Source of the DNA: JAIEPM01 sp964546815 | GTDB taxonomy: Bacteria > Cyanobacteriota > Vampirovibrionia > Obscuribacterales > Obscuribacteraceae | Direction of reading: 5' to 3' | Length of the DNA stretch: 64,000 bases | Assembly (NCBI GenBank): GCA_964546815.1 | Contig: CAZJLR010000004.1 | Span: 62,001 to 126,000 of the forward strand | Notes under the pieces: generated by a model | The model's input: only the letters and a program-made list of their open reading frames with translations | Databases searched by the model: none | What the model was told of the DNA's origin: nothing | Translations under genes and position numbers: made by a program | Shown: piece by piece, positions 9,568 to 19,067 of the stretch | Layout: the number at the start of each line of letters is the position of its first letter | How positions within the stretch are numbered: position 1 is the first letter of the stretch

Positions 9568-10767
9568 ATGCGAACTCTAACTTTCTTGCTCACGTCGATT
9601 CTGGTCCTAAGCAGCATTATGCCTGCCAGCGGAAACGATACAACTCTTTCCAACCCTGCCATGAGCGAAGTTAACTGGACACCTTTATTGATTAAACCGG
9701 TTGCAGCGCCACGAAAATTTCAGGGCAGCGATCACAAATTCAACCTTGTCTACGATGTCGTGATAAACAATTTTTCTACCAACAAAGGCGCCATAAAAAA
9801 CTTCTCGATTTACAATGCTGACAACAGCAAAACGCCACTGCTAAGCCTGAATGGCGACGACTTGCAAAAGTCTATGATTTCGCTGGGAGGCGAAACAGAC
9901 GCAACATTTAAAGCAGGCGAAACAGAACTCATTTTTGTAAATTTGAGTTTTGACAAAGAAAGTGATGTACCCAAAAAGCTGGTTCACAACATAACAGTCG
10001 ATTCATTCACACCCTTGAAGGAAGCGACTGTCTATAACTACAACAGCGCTCCACTTGTTGTTGACTCTCAAGGACCAGTGGTAATCGGTCCTCCCTTAAG
10101 AGGCAAGCATTGGGTGGTAAGCGGGGGTTACAGCGGGGCGATGGGGCACCGCCGAGCACTCTTTCCTGTAGACAACCATCTTGTCGCCGCCCAAACATAT
10201 GCCATCGATTGGTTAAAACTGAATGAAAAGATGCAATCATGCACTGGCGATCCTACCCAAAACGAAAGCTTTGTAGATTATGGTGAACCAGTATTGGCAG
10301 TTGCAGATGGCACTGTATACGGTATCGTCGACAAATTCAACAATCAAACACCGGGCAAAGCAATCGGCAAATTTATTGCCGTCTATCCTGGAGGCAACAG
10401 CCTTACATTAGATATGGGCAACGGCTATCATGCGTTTTATGCACACCTTAAGAAAGGAAGCTTCAAAGTAAAAGTGGGAGACAAAGTGAAAAGAGGCCAA
10501 ATACTTGCCGAGCTGGGAAATTCAGGCAACTCCGACGGACCGCACTTACACATGCATATCACAGCTGGTCCATCAATGCTGGGATCAAACGGGGTTCCCT
10601 ATGTTCTAGACAAATTTCTAGTCGATGGAGAAATCACAGACCTGGCGGAATTCGAAAAAACATATCTGCAACAAATTTCGCATACGATCGCCAAATCAGA
10701 TTTTCAGGGCGAACACAAAAATGAGCTGCCAAAAGAAGGTGTAGTAATCAGCTTTCCTGGCGACTAA
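9568..10767 (+). CDS. secreted M23 (LytM-type) metallopeptidase
   Basis: A 399-residue exported protein whose C-terminal half is an M23 peptidase-like domain, a family that cleaves peptidoglycan cross-links or binds wall peptides. Visible elements are NHLVAAQTYAIDW (first metal-ligand region, with Asp), GYHAFYAHLKKGSFKVKVGD, RGQILAELGNSGNSDGP and the HLHMHIT zinc motif. The residue normally a His in H-x(3)-D is in an unusual context (QTYAID), as seen in some M23 subgroups. The N-terminal ~150 residues form a beta-rich domain. A GGGAG site lies 6 nt before the ATG. Confidence 0.83.
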   Translation: MRTLTFLLTSILVLSSIMPASGNDTTLSNPAMSEVNWTPLLIKPVAAPRKFQGSDHKFNLVYDVVINNFSTNKGAIKNFSIYNADNSKTPLLSLNGDDLQKSMISLGGETDATFKAGETELIFVNLSFDKESDVPKKLVHNITVDSFTPLKEATVYNYNSAPLVVDSQGPVVIGPPLRGKHWVVSGGYSGAMGHRRALFPVDNHLVAAQTYAIDWLKLNEKMQSCTGDPTQNESFVDYGEPVLAVADGTVYGIVDKFNNQTPGKAIGKFIAVYPGGNSLTLDMGNGYHAFYAHLKKGSFKVKVGDKVKRGQILAELGNSGNSDGPHLHMHITAGPSMLGSNGVPYVLDKFLVDGEITDLAEFEKTYLQQISHTIAKSDFQGEHKNELPKEGVVISFPGD

Positions 10768-11079
10768 GTTTCTCTCTTTTACAACACAGCCCCGCACCAC
10801 TTTGAAAGCATTCAAAGCTGTAGAAAGACGTATTTCTGCCGTATCTTCATGACTTAACAAGTGCGTACAGCAACAATGCATTGTGCAGCCAGCCAGACCT
10901 GAGGAGCTTTAGCTGGCTTAGCAGCGACCGAAGCTTTCGTTGTCACTGTGGTTATTCCCATTGCCAGTCAGAGAATGGGTGCAGAAATGCCACAATTGAA
11001 CATTAATCTTATAGTCGGCAGCTCTATTGAAATGGATAGAGACAGGCAAATCAGCGGTCTCAGGCGAAGGAAAAGTACA

Positions 11080-11997
11080 ATGAACTCGAAAGCAAGTTTG
11101 TTATGGCTAGAATCAGCACCAGTTGAAGCAAAGCCTTCGTCAGAAGAGCATATCATGGCCAGGCTTTTTGCCAGCTCATGCAATGCAATGGGGATAGACA
11201 GCAAGAAAATCGAAAATCTTCAAGATTTAGATCCAACTCCACCCCCGCACTCACATGACGATAAGATCGTATTGATTGCCGGAAACGCCAAAAACAAAAG
11301 TCGGCTTTTCTTCCTAGATTTAGGACAGAGACTGCGCAGTTCTGGCGCAAATCCAATATTCGTTATTGACGCACTTACAGACCTGGACCAGGCGCAAAAA
11401 AGAATTCTACTGAGCCAATTAGATAGAGAGCGCTTTCATGTAGCGACTCAAGAAACAGCAATGAAGTTGCTGAAAAGTCCAGCACATTTCTTTTCAAATC
11501 ATCGCCCAAGTCTCGTCGCATCAGTTTTGATCTACTTGCCGGTATCCAACTCTGTTGTTTTGCTTGCACGAAAAGGAGACAGCTCCGACGACCACTTGTC
11601 TTTGCCTAAGAGTTCTCTGAGAACACACGTAGAAGACCTTCCAGATTGTGCAGCTAGAGCTATTAATGAATTCTCTGGAATAAGAGTTTGCCCGAGCGAA
11701 ATGAAGCTAATACATGTTAATTCAAAACCGGATAATGATTCACGCAGCCACTCAGTTGAACTCTCGTACCTATATTTTGTTGAAGCCAGCGAAGAAGACA
11801 AGGTCCGCCAGCAACTCCAAAAGGCAAACGAGACTCATCGAATTAAGCTCATGCCCTATGCAGAAGCATTGCAATTGAACCCTGGTTCAAAACAAAATCA
11901 AACGTTGCAAGCAGCATTTGAACAAATAAAAGCTCAAGTGGGCAAAAGCATGAAAGTGGTTATGTTCAAACGCATTTCTAAATTGGTTGGCTTTTAA
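11080..11997 (+). CDS. Nudix-like protein with degenerate P-loop-like N-terminal region
   Basis: About 305 residues from the ATG at 11080, chosen because AAGGA lies 8 nt upstream; the open frame extends back to a GTG at 10948. The C-terminal half (~160-290) resembles a Nudix fold: SVLIYLPVSNSVVLLARKGD is a typical first strand pair. LPKSSLRTHVEDLPDCAARA then INEFSG occupies the Nudix-box position, but the REUXEE signature is replaced by RAINEF, so hydrolase activity is doubtful. The N-terminal part has IVLIAGNAKNKSR and a following helix-strand like an APS-kinase P-loop domain, but the Walker A glycine is missing. Function unknown. Confidence 0.6.
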   Translation: MNSKASLLWLESAPVEAKPSSEEHIMARLFASSCNAMGIDSKKIENLQDLDPTPPPHSHDDKIVLIAGNAKNKSRLFFLDLGQRLRSSGANPIFVIDALTDLDQAQKRILLSQLDRERFHVATQETAMKLLKSPAHFFSNHRPSLVASVLIYLPVSNSVVLLARKGDSSDDHLSLPKSSLRTHVEDLPDCAARAINEFSGIRVCPSEMKLIHVNSKPDNDSRSHSVELSYLYFVEASEEDKVRQQLQKANETHRIKLMPYAEALQLNPGSKQNQTLQAAFEQIKAQVGKSMKVVMFKRISKLVGF

Positions 11998-12015
11998 TTA
12001 GAAAAGGTGCTGCTA

Positions 12016-12045
12016 TTGACAGAGACCAGAGCAAAATTCTATAAA
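12016..12045 (+). promoter_or_regulatory. strong sigma-70 promoter of the kinase pair
   Basis: A consensus TTGACA (12016-12021) and TATAAA (12040-12045) are separated by 18 bp. Transcription would start near 12053, about 27 nt before the first kinase start. Confidence 0.75.
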
Positions 12046-12079
12046 GGCTAATGATACCCGCTTGGGACACTAATAATCT

Positions 12080-13504
12080 TTGGCTGAGTTTGAGCTCCGA
12101 TTGACAGAGAACGATCCTGCACAGAAAGCAGGGCTTCTTGCTATGGCAGTGCTCTTTCCGCTCTGGGGCATTGTTAGCCCCGGCATACTCATTCTTTTCA
12201 CACTACTCTTACTTAGACTACCTGCCAATGTTAATTTAGGCTATGCACTGGTACTTGCAGCTACATTGATACTAATTACTGTTGTTTGCGCAGCCCTCAC
12301 ATTTTTTCTCGAAGACAAGCAAATAAGGGTAAGCAAAGAAGGTCTCTGCTTTCCGCTCACTTATTGCCGTTGCTTGCGATTTAAGCTTGAGCGCAGTTGG
12401 GACGACCTCAGAGAACTCAAATTGAAATGGAACAGGCAAGATGAATCAGATCCGCAAAATTGCATAATTCTGCTTTTCAAATCTGGAGGCTATGCAAAAT
12501 TTGTGTTAAACAAATTTGCCAGCGAAGAAATTGAGCAGTTTTTAATTGCCTTTGAGTCATGCTCTATAAATTGCCAGAGAGACTCTGACCTCGATGACTT
12601 TGAGTACTTTTTGCAATCGCGCAAACGCGGCGAATTGCCGAGCTATACGCAAATTTGGGAAAAATCACTATCTAATAGATTTTCAGGAGCAACTTTTTCG
12701 CCTCTCGAACCGGGAAGCAAGGTTCATGAAGGCAGGTATCATATTCTTCGCCAACTTGGATTTGGTGGTTTTGCAGCAGTTTATTTGGCGCGAAACGCCG
12801 CCGGACAAAATGTTGTATTAAAGGAATCGGTCTTCCCGCAAAGCAGCGATGGATTGAGCAAAGCAGAAGAATTGTTTAAACGCGAAGCAGCCATTCTTAG
12901 CAAACTCGACAATGCCAATATTGCAAAAGTGTATGACTATTTTATTGAAAACGGCCGACACTATATGAGCACGGAATACGTCGAAGGCCGCAACTTGCAA
13001 AGTCTGTCATTGCAAGAAGGGCCGCAAGCCCCAAACAAAGTACTAAACTGGGCAGCACAGCTGGCAAGCACTTTAAGTTACTTGCACAAACAAGAGCCTG
13101 CAGTCGTACACAGAGATATAAGTCCAGACAATATTTTGCTGCGCCCAGACGGCTCGCTTGTCTTAATTGACTTTGGCGCGGCAAAAGAAATTGCGGGCAC
13201 GTTCACGGGCACAATAATAGGCAAACAAGCATACATTGCACCAGAACAGCTCAAAGGCTGTCCAAGCCCCAAAAGCGACATTTACTCATTAGGCGCTACA
13301 TTATATTTCATGCTCACTGGCGAACAACCAGTCCCATTGAGCAGTTCCCAATTAAGTGAAAGAGCAGAGAAAATCCCAGAAGAGCTTTCATCTTTAATTT
13401 TTAGATGTACTCAACTCGATGAAGAACTAAGACCCGGTGCAAACGACATAATAGCCATAGCATCACCAGCGGAAGCGCAAATTGCGACGGCAGGTGACCT
13501 ATGA
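12080..13504 (+). CDS. membrane Ser/Thr protein kinase with N-terminal PH-like region
   Basis: A 474-residue Hanks-type kinase. Two membrane helices at ~25-80 precede a PH-like beta domain (~85-160: IILLFKSGGYAKFVLNKF) and then the kinase domain (~215-465). Kinase elements are complete: LGFGGFAAVYLARN glycine loop, VVLKES lysine, VHRDISPDNILL catalytic loop, IDFGAAKE and YIAPEQL. It should therefore be an active phosphotransferase facing the cytoplasm. The start is TTG with a poor ribosome site. Its stop overlaps the next kinase start (ATGA), implying translational coupling. Confidence 0.9.
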   Translation: MAEFELRLTENDPAQKAGLLAMAVLFPLWGIVSPGILILFTLLLLRLPANVNLGYALVLAATLILITVVCAALTFFLEDKQIRVSKEGLCFPLTYCRCLRFKLERSWDDLRELKLKWNRQDESDPQNCIILLFKSGGYAKFVLNKFASEEIEQFLIAFESCSINCQRDSDLDDFEYFLQSRKRGELPSYTQIWEKSLSNRFSGATFSPLEPGSKVHEGRYHILRQLGFGGFAAVYLARNAAGQNVVLKESVFPQSSDGLSKAEELFKREAAILSKLDNANIAKVYDYFIENGRHYMSTEYVEGRNLQSLSLQEGPQAPNKVLNWAAQLASTLSYLHKQEPAVVHRDISPDNILLRPDGSLVLIDFGAAKEIAGTFTGTIIGKQAYIAPEQLKGCPSPKSDIYSLGATLYFMLTGEQPVPLSSSQLSERAEKIPEELSSLIFRCTQLDEELRPGANDIIAIASPAEAQIATAGDL

Positions 13505-14964
13505 GTCGTGAAATTCAAACTCAATTTATTGATATCTACAAGCCTCCTTTTCTTCAAAGGTGCTTCAGCGAATTCTTGTTACAAAGACAATCTGGAATTG
13601 CACGCGGCATACTCCTGGCTTCATCAATTGGATTTGCCCTATTCGGCCCAGATCTAGTTTATTACATGGCCACACTCCTGCCCACCGAAGAACTAGGAAG
13701 CTCAGGCGCTTCAATTGTATCTTTCAGAATTTTCCAAACAGTAGCGGCACTTTCCTTGCTTGGAATTTCTTATTTGGCTTTAAAACCGGCACCAGTTTCG
13801 TTGCGTGTAGACGAGCAGGGAATAGTTATAAACTGGCAATTTGCACTGCTTACACTTCGGGGCATTTTCATTCCCTGGAACAAGCTCGGAACAATATGTA
13901 TAGAGCGCCAGGCAGGAAAAACAGATTTGCGTACATTCAAACTTTGTCTATATTCTAAAGAAAACAAAAAGCAAAACATCAAAATTCCACTGGGCAATTT
14001 GAGTAATGAAGAGAGCCGCAAACAACTTGTAGAAGCACTCAAAAAAGGCACTGTCGAAGCCAACATAGAACCAGGTGCGCTAGAAGCAATTGCTCCAAAA
14101 AGCAATCTTAGTTTTACGGACTTGTGGCTAGACGCTCTATCGGCGGCGCCTGGAAGAAATCGCCTAACGCCAATGGCAGAAGGTAGCGTACTAAAAGACA
14201 GATTTCGCATTCTCAAACGACTGGGTGGTGGTGGTCAAGCCACTGCATACCTTGCTTTAGACACTCAGACAGAAGAAAAAATCGTCTTGAAAGAAACCAT
14301 TTTGCCAGTCTACGCAGATCTTCACACCAGAAAACAAGCACTGGAGAAATTTCATGCTGAAGCACTTGCATTGGATAAAGTAAAGCATAAGCAAATTGTG
14401 CAGTACCTTGACTCGTTTGTTGAAGACCACAGAGCCTATCTAGTTCTCCAATATCTCGAAGGCAAATCACTTAGAAATTTAATCGCAGAACAAGGTCCGC
14501 TCAGCACAAAAGACGCGTTAAGCTTCAGCATTCAAATGTGCGAGATCCTAAACGAACTTCACAAGCTCGAACCACCGTTGATTCATAGAGATTTTACTCC
14601 AGACAATTTGATAGTAAGCCCCAAAAACGAGCTTGTTCTTATAGACTTCGCTGTCGCAGTAAGCACAAATGACTCAACAGACGAAGCAGCAGGCAAAATC
14701 GCATACATGGCGCCAGAACAATTTAAGGGTATCTCCACTGTTCAAAGCGATATTTACTCGTGTGCAGCCACAATGTTTTATGTAATGACAGGCAAAGATC
14801 CACTTGCACTAAGTCAATCACACCCAAAACAACATATGCCTGAACTCGATGAAACTCTCAATTCGATCATAGCAAAAGCGACTGCACAAAACACGGAGAG
14901 CCGCACGAGCAGCATCAGTGAATTGCATGACAGCTTGAAAAAACTGCACACGTCAACTATTTAA
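13501..14964 (+). CDS. membrane Ser/Thr protein kinase, coupled paralogue with DFA in place of DFG
   Basis: A 487-residue paralogue of the preceding kinase with the same plan: two membrane segments near the N-terminus, a PH-like domain and a C-terminal kinase domain (~222-480). It keeps the glycine loop (LGGGGQATAYLAL), IVLKET lysine, IHRDFTPDNLIV loop and YMAPEQF. The magnesium-binding DFG reads DFA (VLIDFAVAVS), so activity may be reduced or altered. A four-base overlap with the upstream gene suggests the two are made in fixed ratio and could form a heteromeric pair. Its 3' end overlaps the convergent kinase gene by 8 bp. Confidence 0.9.
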   Translation: MSREIQTQFIDIYKPPFLQRCFSEFLLQRQSGIARGILLASSIGFALFGPDLVYYMATLLPTEELGSSGASIVSFRIFQTVAALSLLGISYLALKPAPVSLRVDEQGIVINWQFALLTLRGIFIPWNKLGTICIERQAGKTDLRTFKLCLYSKENKKQNIKIPLGNLSNEESRKQLVEALKKGTVEANIEPGALEAIAPKSNLSFTDLWLDALSAAPGRNRLTPMAEGSVLKDRFRILKRLGGGGQATAYLALDTQTEEKIVLKETILPVYADLHTRKQALEKFHAEALALDKVKHKQIVQYLDSFVEDHRAYLVLQYLEGKSLRNLIAEQGPLSTKDALSFSIQMCEILNELHKLEPPLIHRDFTPDNLIVSPKNELVLIDFAVAVSTNDSTDEAAGKIAYMAPEQFKGISTVQSDIYSCAATMFYVMTGKDPLALSQSHPKQHMPELDETLNSIIAKATAQNTESRTSSISELHDSLKKLHTSTI

Positions 14965-17548
14965 TTTTTTTGCTAAGCAGTCTTGCTTTGATTTGAAAAG
15001 CATCCGACCTTCTTTTATCGATCCCTGATTCCAAAAGGCGCCCCACACTGCTAATGCAAGTATTGAGTTCATTTGTAAATCGGGCAGCTTCGTCCTTTTC
15101 ATCACCTGAACGAGTTGAATTAGCCTTTTCCGCATTTCTTTCAGAAATGGCCATTTCCAAAATATCGCAAGACTCAGATTCGATTGCCTCACACTTAGAG
15201 CGAGACAATCCGTTTGTTTTGTCCGCCCCGATTATCCATACTTTTGCGTTGAACAGAACTAGCTTATCTGCGGCTGGCACTTCTGTTGAACGGTTTATAA
15301 ATGGACTCATTTCTTCAATTAATTTGAGACTTTCGGCATAGTGTTTTTTGCCAGCCAGCAATCTTACTATTGCACAAATACAATCAACTGATTTTTTATC
15401 AAGCCTATTTTGCTTCGCCATCGCGGCCAAAGTTTCTTCTGCTTGTTCTCGAATTTTTTCCAGCTCAGCATCGCTAATCCTTGGGTCTATCGGATAAGCC
15501 CAGGCAGACGCTAGGCACTGCAAATAAAGTTCTCTAAATGGAGAATCAGTTTTTCGAAGTTCTGGCAAAGCTCTTTCAATAGTAATTAGATGAGAAACGG
15601 CTTCCTCTTTCCTACTAATTATCAATAACACGGAAGTACAATATGATTCAAAAACAAAGAGATTACGCAAATCACGATCTTCCAAAGGCAATTTTAGAAC
15701 AGCAGGAATATATTTATGAATAGTTTGTATTTTTTGTGGATCTAGACTTTCAGACGAGAAATGCTTGCTTTCTCCTAGAAAGAAAGCAACATAGTCGTGA
15801 GTCTTGATAGTAGACAGATACTTGCTATCCAAAACAACCGGAATTGATTTATACAGCAGATCTAGCTCTTCGTTTTGCTGTTTGTGTTTGTACAAGTCTC
15901 GACAAAAATCAATCAAACTGTCAACAGCTTTATCAGCAAAGACCTTGTCTTTAAGCACTCTTTCCAAACATGCCAACGAGCTCTTTTTCCACTCAAGCAA
16001 ATCGTTAGTTGGATTAGGGTTTTTCAATTCTCGTAATAACTGCTCTTGAAAAAATGGAAGTAATTCATCAAAGCTTATTCTTGAGTCACTACTAAGTGAA
16101 TAACATTTGCTAGCAGCTTCGTGCATCTTTTCAGTTTTACCAGATTGCTCAAAATACTCACACTCTAAAGCGTGAACATCGAAATCAAATTGCGGAAATG
16201 AAGGATAGCGAGCTGCTAGTTTTTTGAACTCATCTAAAGTGCTCAAGGCTTTAGCCTGGTCTTCTTTTAACAAAAGTGCTTGTACCATCCGCTTGTAAGC
16301 AGAACAGAATCCTGAGTAGCGCTCACTGTCTGTGAATGACGAAGCGGCATAATGATCACTTTTTACTGTGGTCATCATTTTATCGGCAGCAGACAATGAC
16401 TCCTCAACTTTCCCTTCGCGCAATAAGATCTGCGCGAAGAGATCTAGCGCTTTCAATCTCAACATAGGATCCTGGTTACTTAGCTTTGTGCCTAAGAATG
16501 CGCGCAAATTTCTTTTGGAACCATCACCATTCGAATCTTTGAGGTTTTGAAGCGCCAATTTGTATTTAGCCAGGTCTTTTTTCTCAGATTCCTCAAAGAT
16601 TATTGAAGCAGTAGAATGGGACTTCGCCTGTTTATTTTTCCAGAACACAAAAGCGAAAATGCTACTAAATGCAATTACGGCTATAACTGGAATAAAAATC
16701 GGCTTTGCTGGTCTTTTAGTGGGCTTTATTTCTCTATCAGCATTACGCAGTTGCGCGATTAACTGCTGCATGTTCTCAAATCTTTCCTCAGGTTTCTTTG
16801 CCAAAGCCTTCGCCAGCAATAGTTTGATGTCGTCACCAAGTGCAAGGCTAGACACGTCAGGCGACTCGTTTGCATGTTTCAACATGACTTCCAAATCAGA
16901 CTGACCAGTAAAAAGAGTTCTACCTGTTAAAAGGAAAAATAGAACGCAAGAAAGAGCATACATATCAGATTGAGGAGTCGCCGGCTTACCAGCTGCTTGT
17001 TCCGGACTTAAAAATGCGGGAGTACCAACGATTTGAGACGTTTTGGTAATGCCCTGTTCGGCATTTCCATCAGCAAACTTAGCCACGCCAAAATCTAGAA
17101 GCATAGGACAATCGCCATTTGCAAGAATTATATTGCTCGGCTTTATGTCTCTATGCGTTATTCCAAGAAGATGTGCAGATTGCAGTGCTTCAGCAATTTT
17201 CTCGATGATGTCACAACTTTGATGGACAGATAAGGCACCATTTTCCTGTACTAGCGTTTCGAGGTTTTTGCCCTCAATGTAATCCATAACAATGTAAGGA
17301 ACAGCTTCAGCAGTCCAGCCGAAAGCGTACACTTTCACAATATTTGGGTGTTCGAGCTTGCTGAGGAATTGAGCTTCACGTTGAAATCTGAGCCGTGCTG
17401 ACTCGTCTGAACCTTTTGCAGCAAGCAAAACTTTTACTGCGACCTTTTTTTGTAAAATTTGATGTTGAGCAAGATAGACGCGACCATTGCTTCCTTCGCC
17501 CAAAACACTCTCTATTACCAAGCCTGGTATCGTAAATTCTGAATCCAT
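14957..17548 (-). CDS. membrane Ser/Thr protein kinase with helical TPR-like ectodomain
   Basis: An 863-residue Hanks-type kinase. The kinase domain occupies ~10-265 with all key motifs (VLGEGSNGRVYLAQ, VAVKVL, THRDIKPSNIIL, LLDFGVAKF, FLSPEQ). A single membrane helix lies near 287-307 (PIFIPVIAVIAFSSIFAFVF). The remaining ~550 residues are charged and helical, resembling degenerate TPR repeats, and would sit outside the cytoplasmic membrane as a sensor. A promoter (TTGAGA-17-TAAAGT) lies upstream. It follows the exosortase pair on the same strand with an 85-bp gap, so read-through is possible. Confidence 0.9.
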   Translation of the reverse strand: MDSEFTIPGLVIESVLGEGSNGRVYLAQHQILQKKVAVKVLLAAKGSDESARLRFQREAQFLSKLEHPNIVKVYAFGWTAEAVPYIVMDYIEGKNLETLVQENGALSVHQSCDIIEKIAEALQSAHLLGITHRDIKPSNIILANGDCPMLLDFGVAKFADGNAEQGITKTSQIVGTPAFLSPEQAAGKPATPQSDMYALSCVLFFLLTGRTLFTGQSDLEVMLKHANESPDVSSLALGDDIKLLLAKALAKKPEERFENMQQLIAQLRNADREIKPTKRPAKPIFIPVIAVIAFSSIFAFVFWKNKQAKSHSTASIIFEESEKKDLAKYKLALQNLKDSNGDGSKRNLRAFLGTKLSNQDPMLRLKALDLFAQILLREGKVEESLSAADKMMTTVKSDHYAASSFTDSERYSGFCSAYKRMVQALLLKEDQAKALSTLDEFKKLAARYPSFPQFDFDVHALECEYFEQSGKTEKMHEAASKCYSLSSDSRISFDELLPFFQEQLLRELKNPNPTNDLLEWKKSSLACLERVLKDKVFADKAVDSLIDFCRDLYKHKQQNEELDLLYKSIPVVLDSKYLSTIKTHDYVAFFLGESKHFSSESLDPQKIQTIHKYIPAVLKLPLEDRDLRNLFVFESYCTSVLLIISRKEEAVSHLITIERALPELRKTDSPFRELYLQCLASAWAYPIDPRISDAELEKIREQAEETLAAMAKQNRLDKKSVDCICAIVRLLAGKKHYAESLKLIEEMSPFINRSTEVPAADKLVLFNAKVWIIGADKTNGLSRSKCEAIESESCDILEMAISERNAEKANSTRSGDEKDEAARFTNELNTCISSVGRLLESGIDKRRSDAFQIKARLLSKKIK

Positions 17549-17587
17549 GAGAGTTTTGGAAAGTTCCCGCTAAAAATGCGCTCTTAA

Positions 17588-17616
17588 ACTTTAGCCCCTT
17601 TGCCAAATAATCTCAA
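17588..17616 (-). promoter_or_regulatory. putative promoter of the 863-residue kinase
   Basis: Minus-strand -35 TTGAGA (17616-17611) and -10 TAAAGT (17593-17588) with 17-bp spacing, about 33 nt from the inferred transcription start to the ATG. Confidence 0.4.
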
Positions 17617-17633
17617 TAGAGCGATCAGTCGCC

Positions 17634-19067
17634 TCAATTAAGCGGTTCCGCAATAACGATATCCCACCACGGTCCTTTAGAGCGACCTAGAACCGCTGCC
17701 CAATACCATTCAGACACATCAGTCCAGGACATTCCCTTCAAGTCATAGACTCGTTCCAGTACTCGAAAACTAGTGCCTGCCCGCCTGGCAACGAATGAAG
17801 ACCAGCGTTGATTGGAAGCAAGTACGACAATGGGCCCCGGTTCAATTGAATACCCCATTCCCCTAAAACAATCGCTACTTGGATGCAACTGTCGCGTTTC
17901 ACTAGTAACCCAGCGCATCACATAATTATTTCTACCATCACTAAATTGTTTGATTTCACCAGGAAACTGATCAACGAATAGAACCTCACTCTTTTTTGTC
18001 GACAGGGGGATCTCTTGCAACTTATGCCCATTTAACTCTTGAGGCCAGATCGCAGTTGCAGCTTTGTGCTGCACTGGCGCACGAGTCGGCACAAAAATTG
18101 GAATCAGTCCGGCAAATATGAGCAACAGAACCGTTGAAAGTAGATAAGCTCTACTCATCTTTTTTGAACTTAATTGCAACGAAGAATGCTTTTCCACTCC
18201 TACGGATCCCTCTGCTGCAAAACCTGCTACAGCAGCATCCTCCAAAGAGACGGAATTAGCAGGCTGTAATTGCAGAGCACGGGACAAAAACACCACTGCC
18301 ACAGACACAATAACAAATGCAGTTACTCCAGCCATTGAATGTAAGGTTGGTTCTAAGTCAAGCACCATCGCCGAAAAATTCGAGGATTTGGCTGAGAAGA
18401 AGCTTAATCCAGCAACGCGGAAAATATTGGCACAAATGATCAAGGCGAAGGTTGCAAGCGCAAGTAACAAAGACTGGAAAAATCGCAGGCGATAAATGCA
18501 CATGCAAACACAGGCTAGAAAACCAGAAGCCCAGAGCATATTAATCCCGCTACAAGGCGCATCAACTGAAATCAAATGACCGTCTATAGATAGCATCGTG
18601 CCATCCTGGACAGCTTGCAAACCAGTCGTCCTCAAGAGCAGGGAGGCAGCTGTAGCGATGAGCAAACGCAAAGGATAACCAAGGAAAAAATTCAAAGATG
18701 GAATCACAGGCAAAGAAAGCAGCAGCAGCCCCAATATTCCAGTACGAGATGGCTGAGGACAAAGAACTGCGATAAAGAGAGACAACACCGACACCATCAG
18801 TACAGCTTGTACTAAATGCGGAAAGAAAAGCAGTGAGGCGATATACAGACAAATTCCCACGCTTATCAAAGCAAAATGCAAGTTACCCGCTTGTGGCTTG
18901 AAATCAGTATTTTTCTTTGACTCAGCTAGAATCAATACAGCAACACTTAAAAGCGCCAGAAGTCCCCAGGGTTCATCTGAAGGATCAAGAGTCCGCAGAA
19001 TAAACCATTGCCAAACAGGCCAAAAGCCGCATAAAAAAGAAGCTATGAATATGAATGCAACTAGCAT
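17634..19067 (-). CDS. exosortase with C-terminal EpsI-like domain (XrtO-like)
   Basis: A 477-residue membrane transpeptidase-like protein. About eight or more helices span residues 1-320. The exosortase catalytic residues are visible: C172 in DAPCSGIN, R217 in ANIFRV and H243 in LHSMAGV. The C-terminal ~150 residues form an EpsI-like extracellular domain containing RQLHPSSDCFRGMGYSI. Exosortases cut PEP-CTERM proteins at the membrane. The start codon overlaps the stop of the upstream gene by 7 nt, and that gene carries the only PEP-CTERM-like tail I saw here, so it is the likely dedicated substrate. The fusion to EpsI and pairing resemble exosortase O of cyanobacteria. Confidence 0.88.
   Translation of the reverse strand: MLVAFIFIASFLCGFWPVWQWFILRTLDPSDEPWGLLALLSVAVLILAESKKNTDFKPQAGNLHFALISVGICLYIASLLFFPHLVQAVLMVSVLSLFIAVLCPQPSRTGILGLLLLSLPVIPSLNFFLGYPLRLLIATAASLLLRTTGLQAVQDGTMLSIDGHLISVDAPCSGINMLWASGFLACVCMCIYRLRFFQSLLLALATFALIICANIFRVAGLSFFSAKSSNFSAMVLDLEPTLHSMAGVTAFVIVSVAVVFLSRALQLQPANSVSLEDAAVAGFAAEGSVGVEKHSSLQLSSKKMSRAYLLSTVLLLIFAGLIPIFVPTRAPVQHKAATAIWPQELNGHKLQEIPLSTKKSEVLFVDQFPGEIKQFSDGRNNYVMRWVTSETRQLHPSSDCFRGMGYSIEPGPIVVLASNQRWSSFVARRAGTSFRVLERVYDLKGMSWTDVSEWYWAAVLGRSKGPWWDIVIAEPLN

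Noticed and set aside
10885..10930. AGCCAGC/GCTGGCT inverted repeat before the Nudix-like gene
   Set aside because: Seven-bp stem with an 18-nt loop and no T-tract; not enough to call a terminator or operator.
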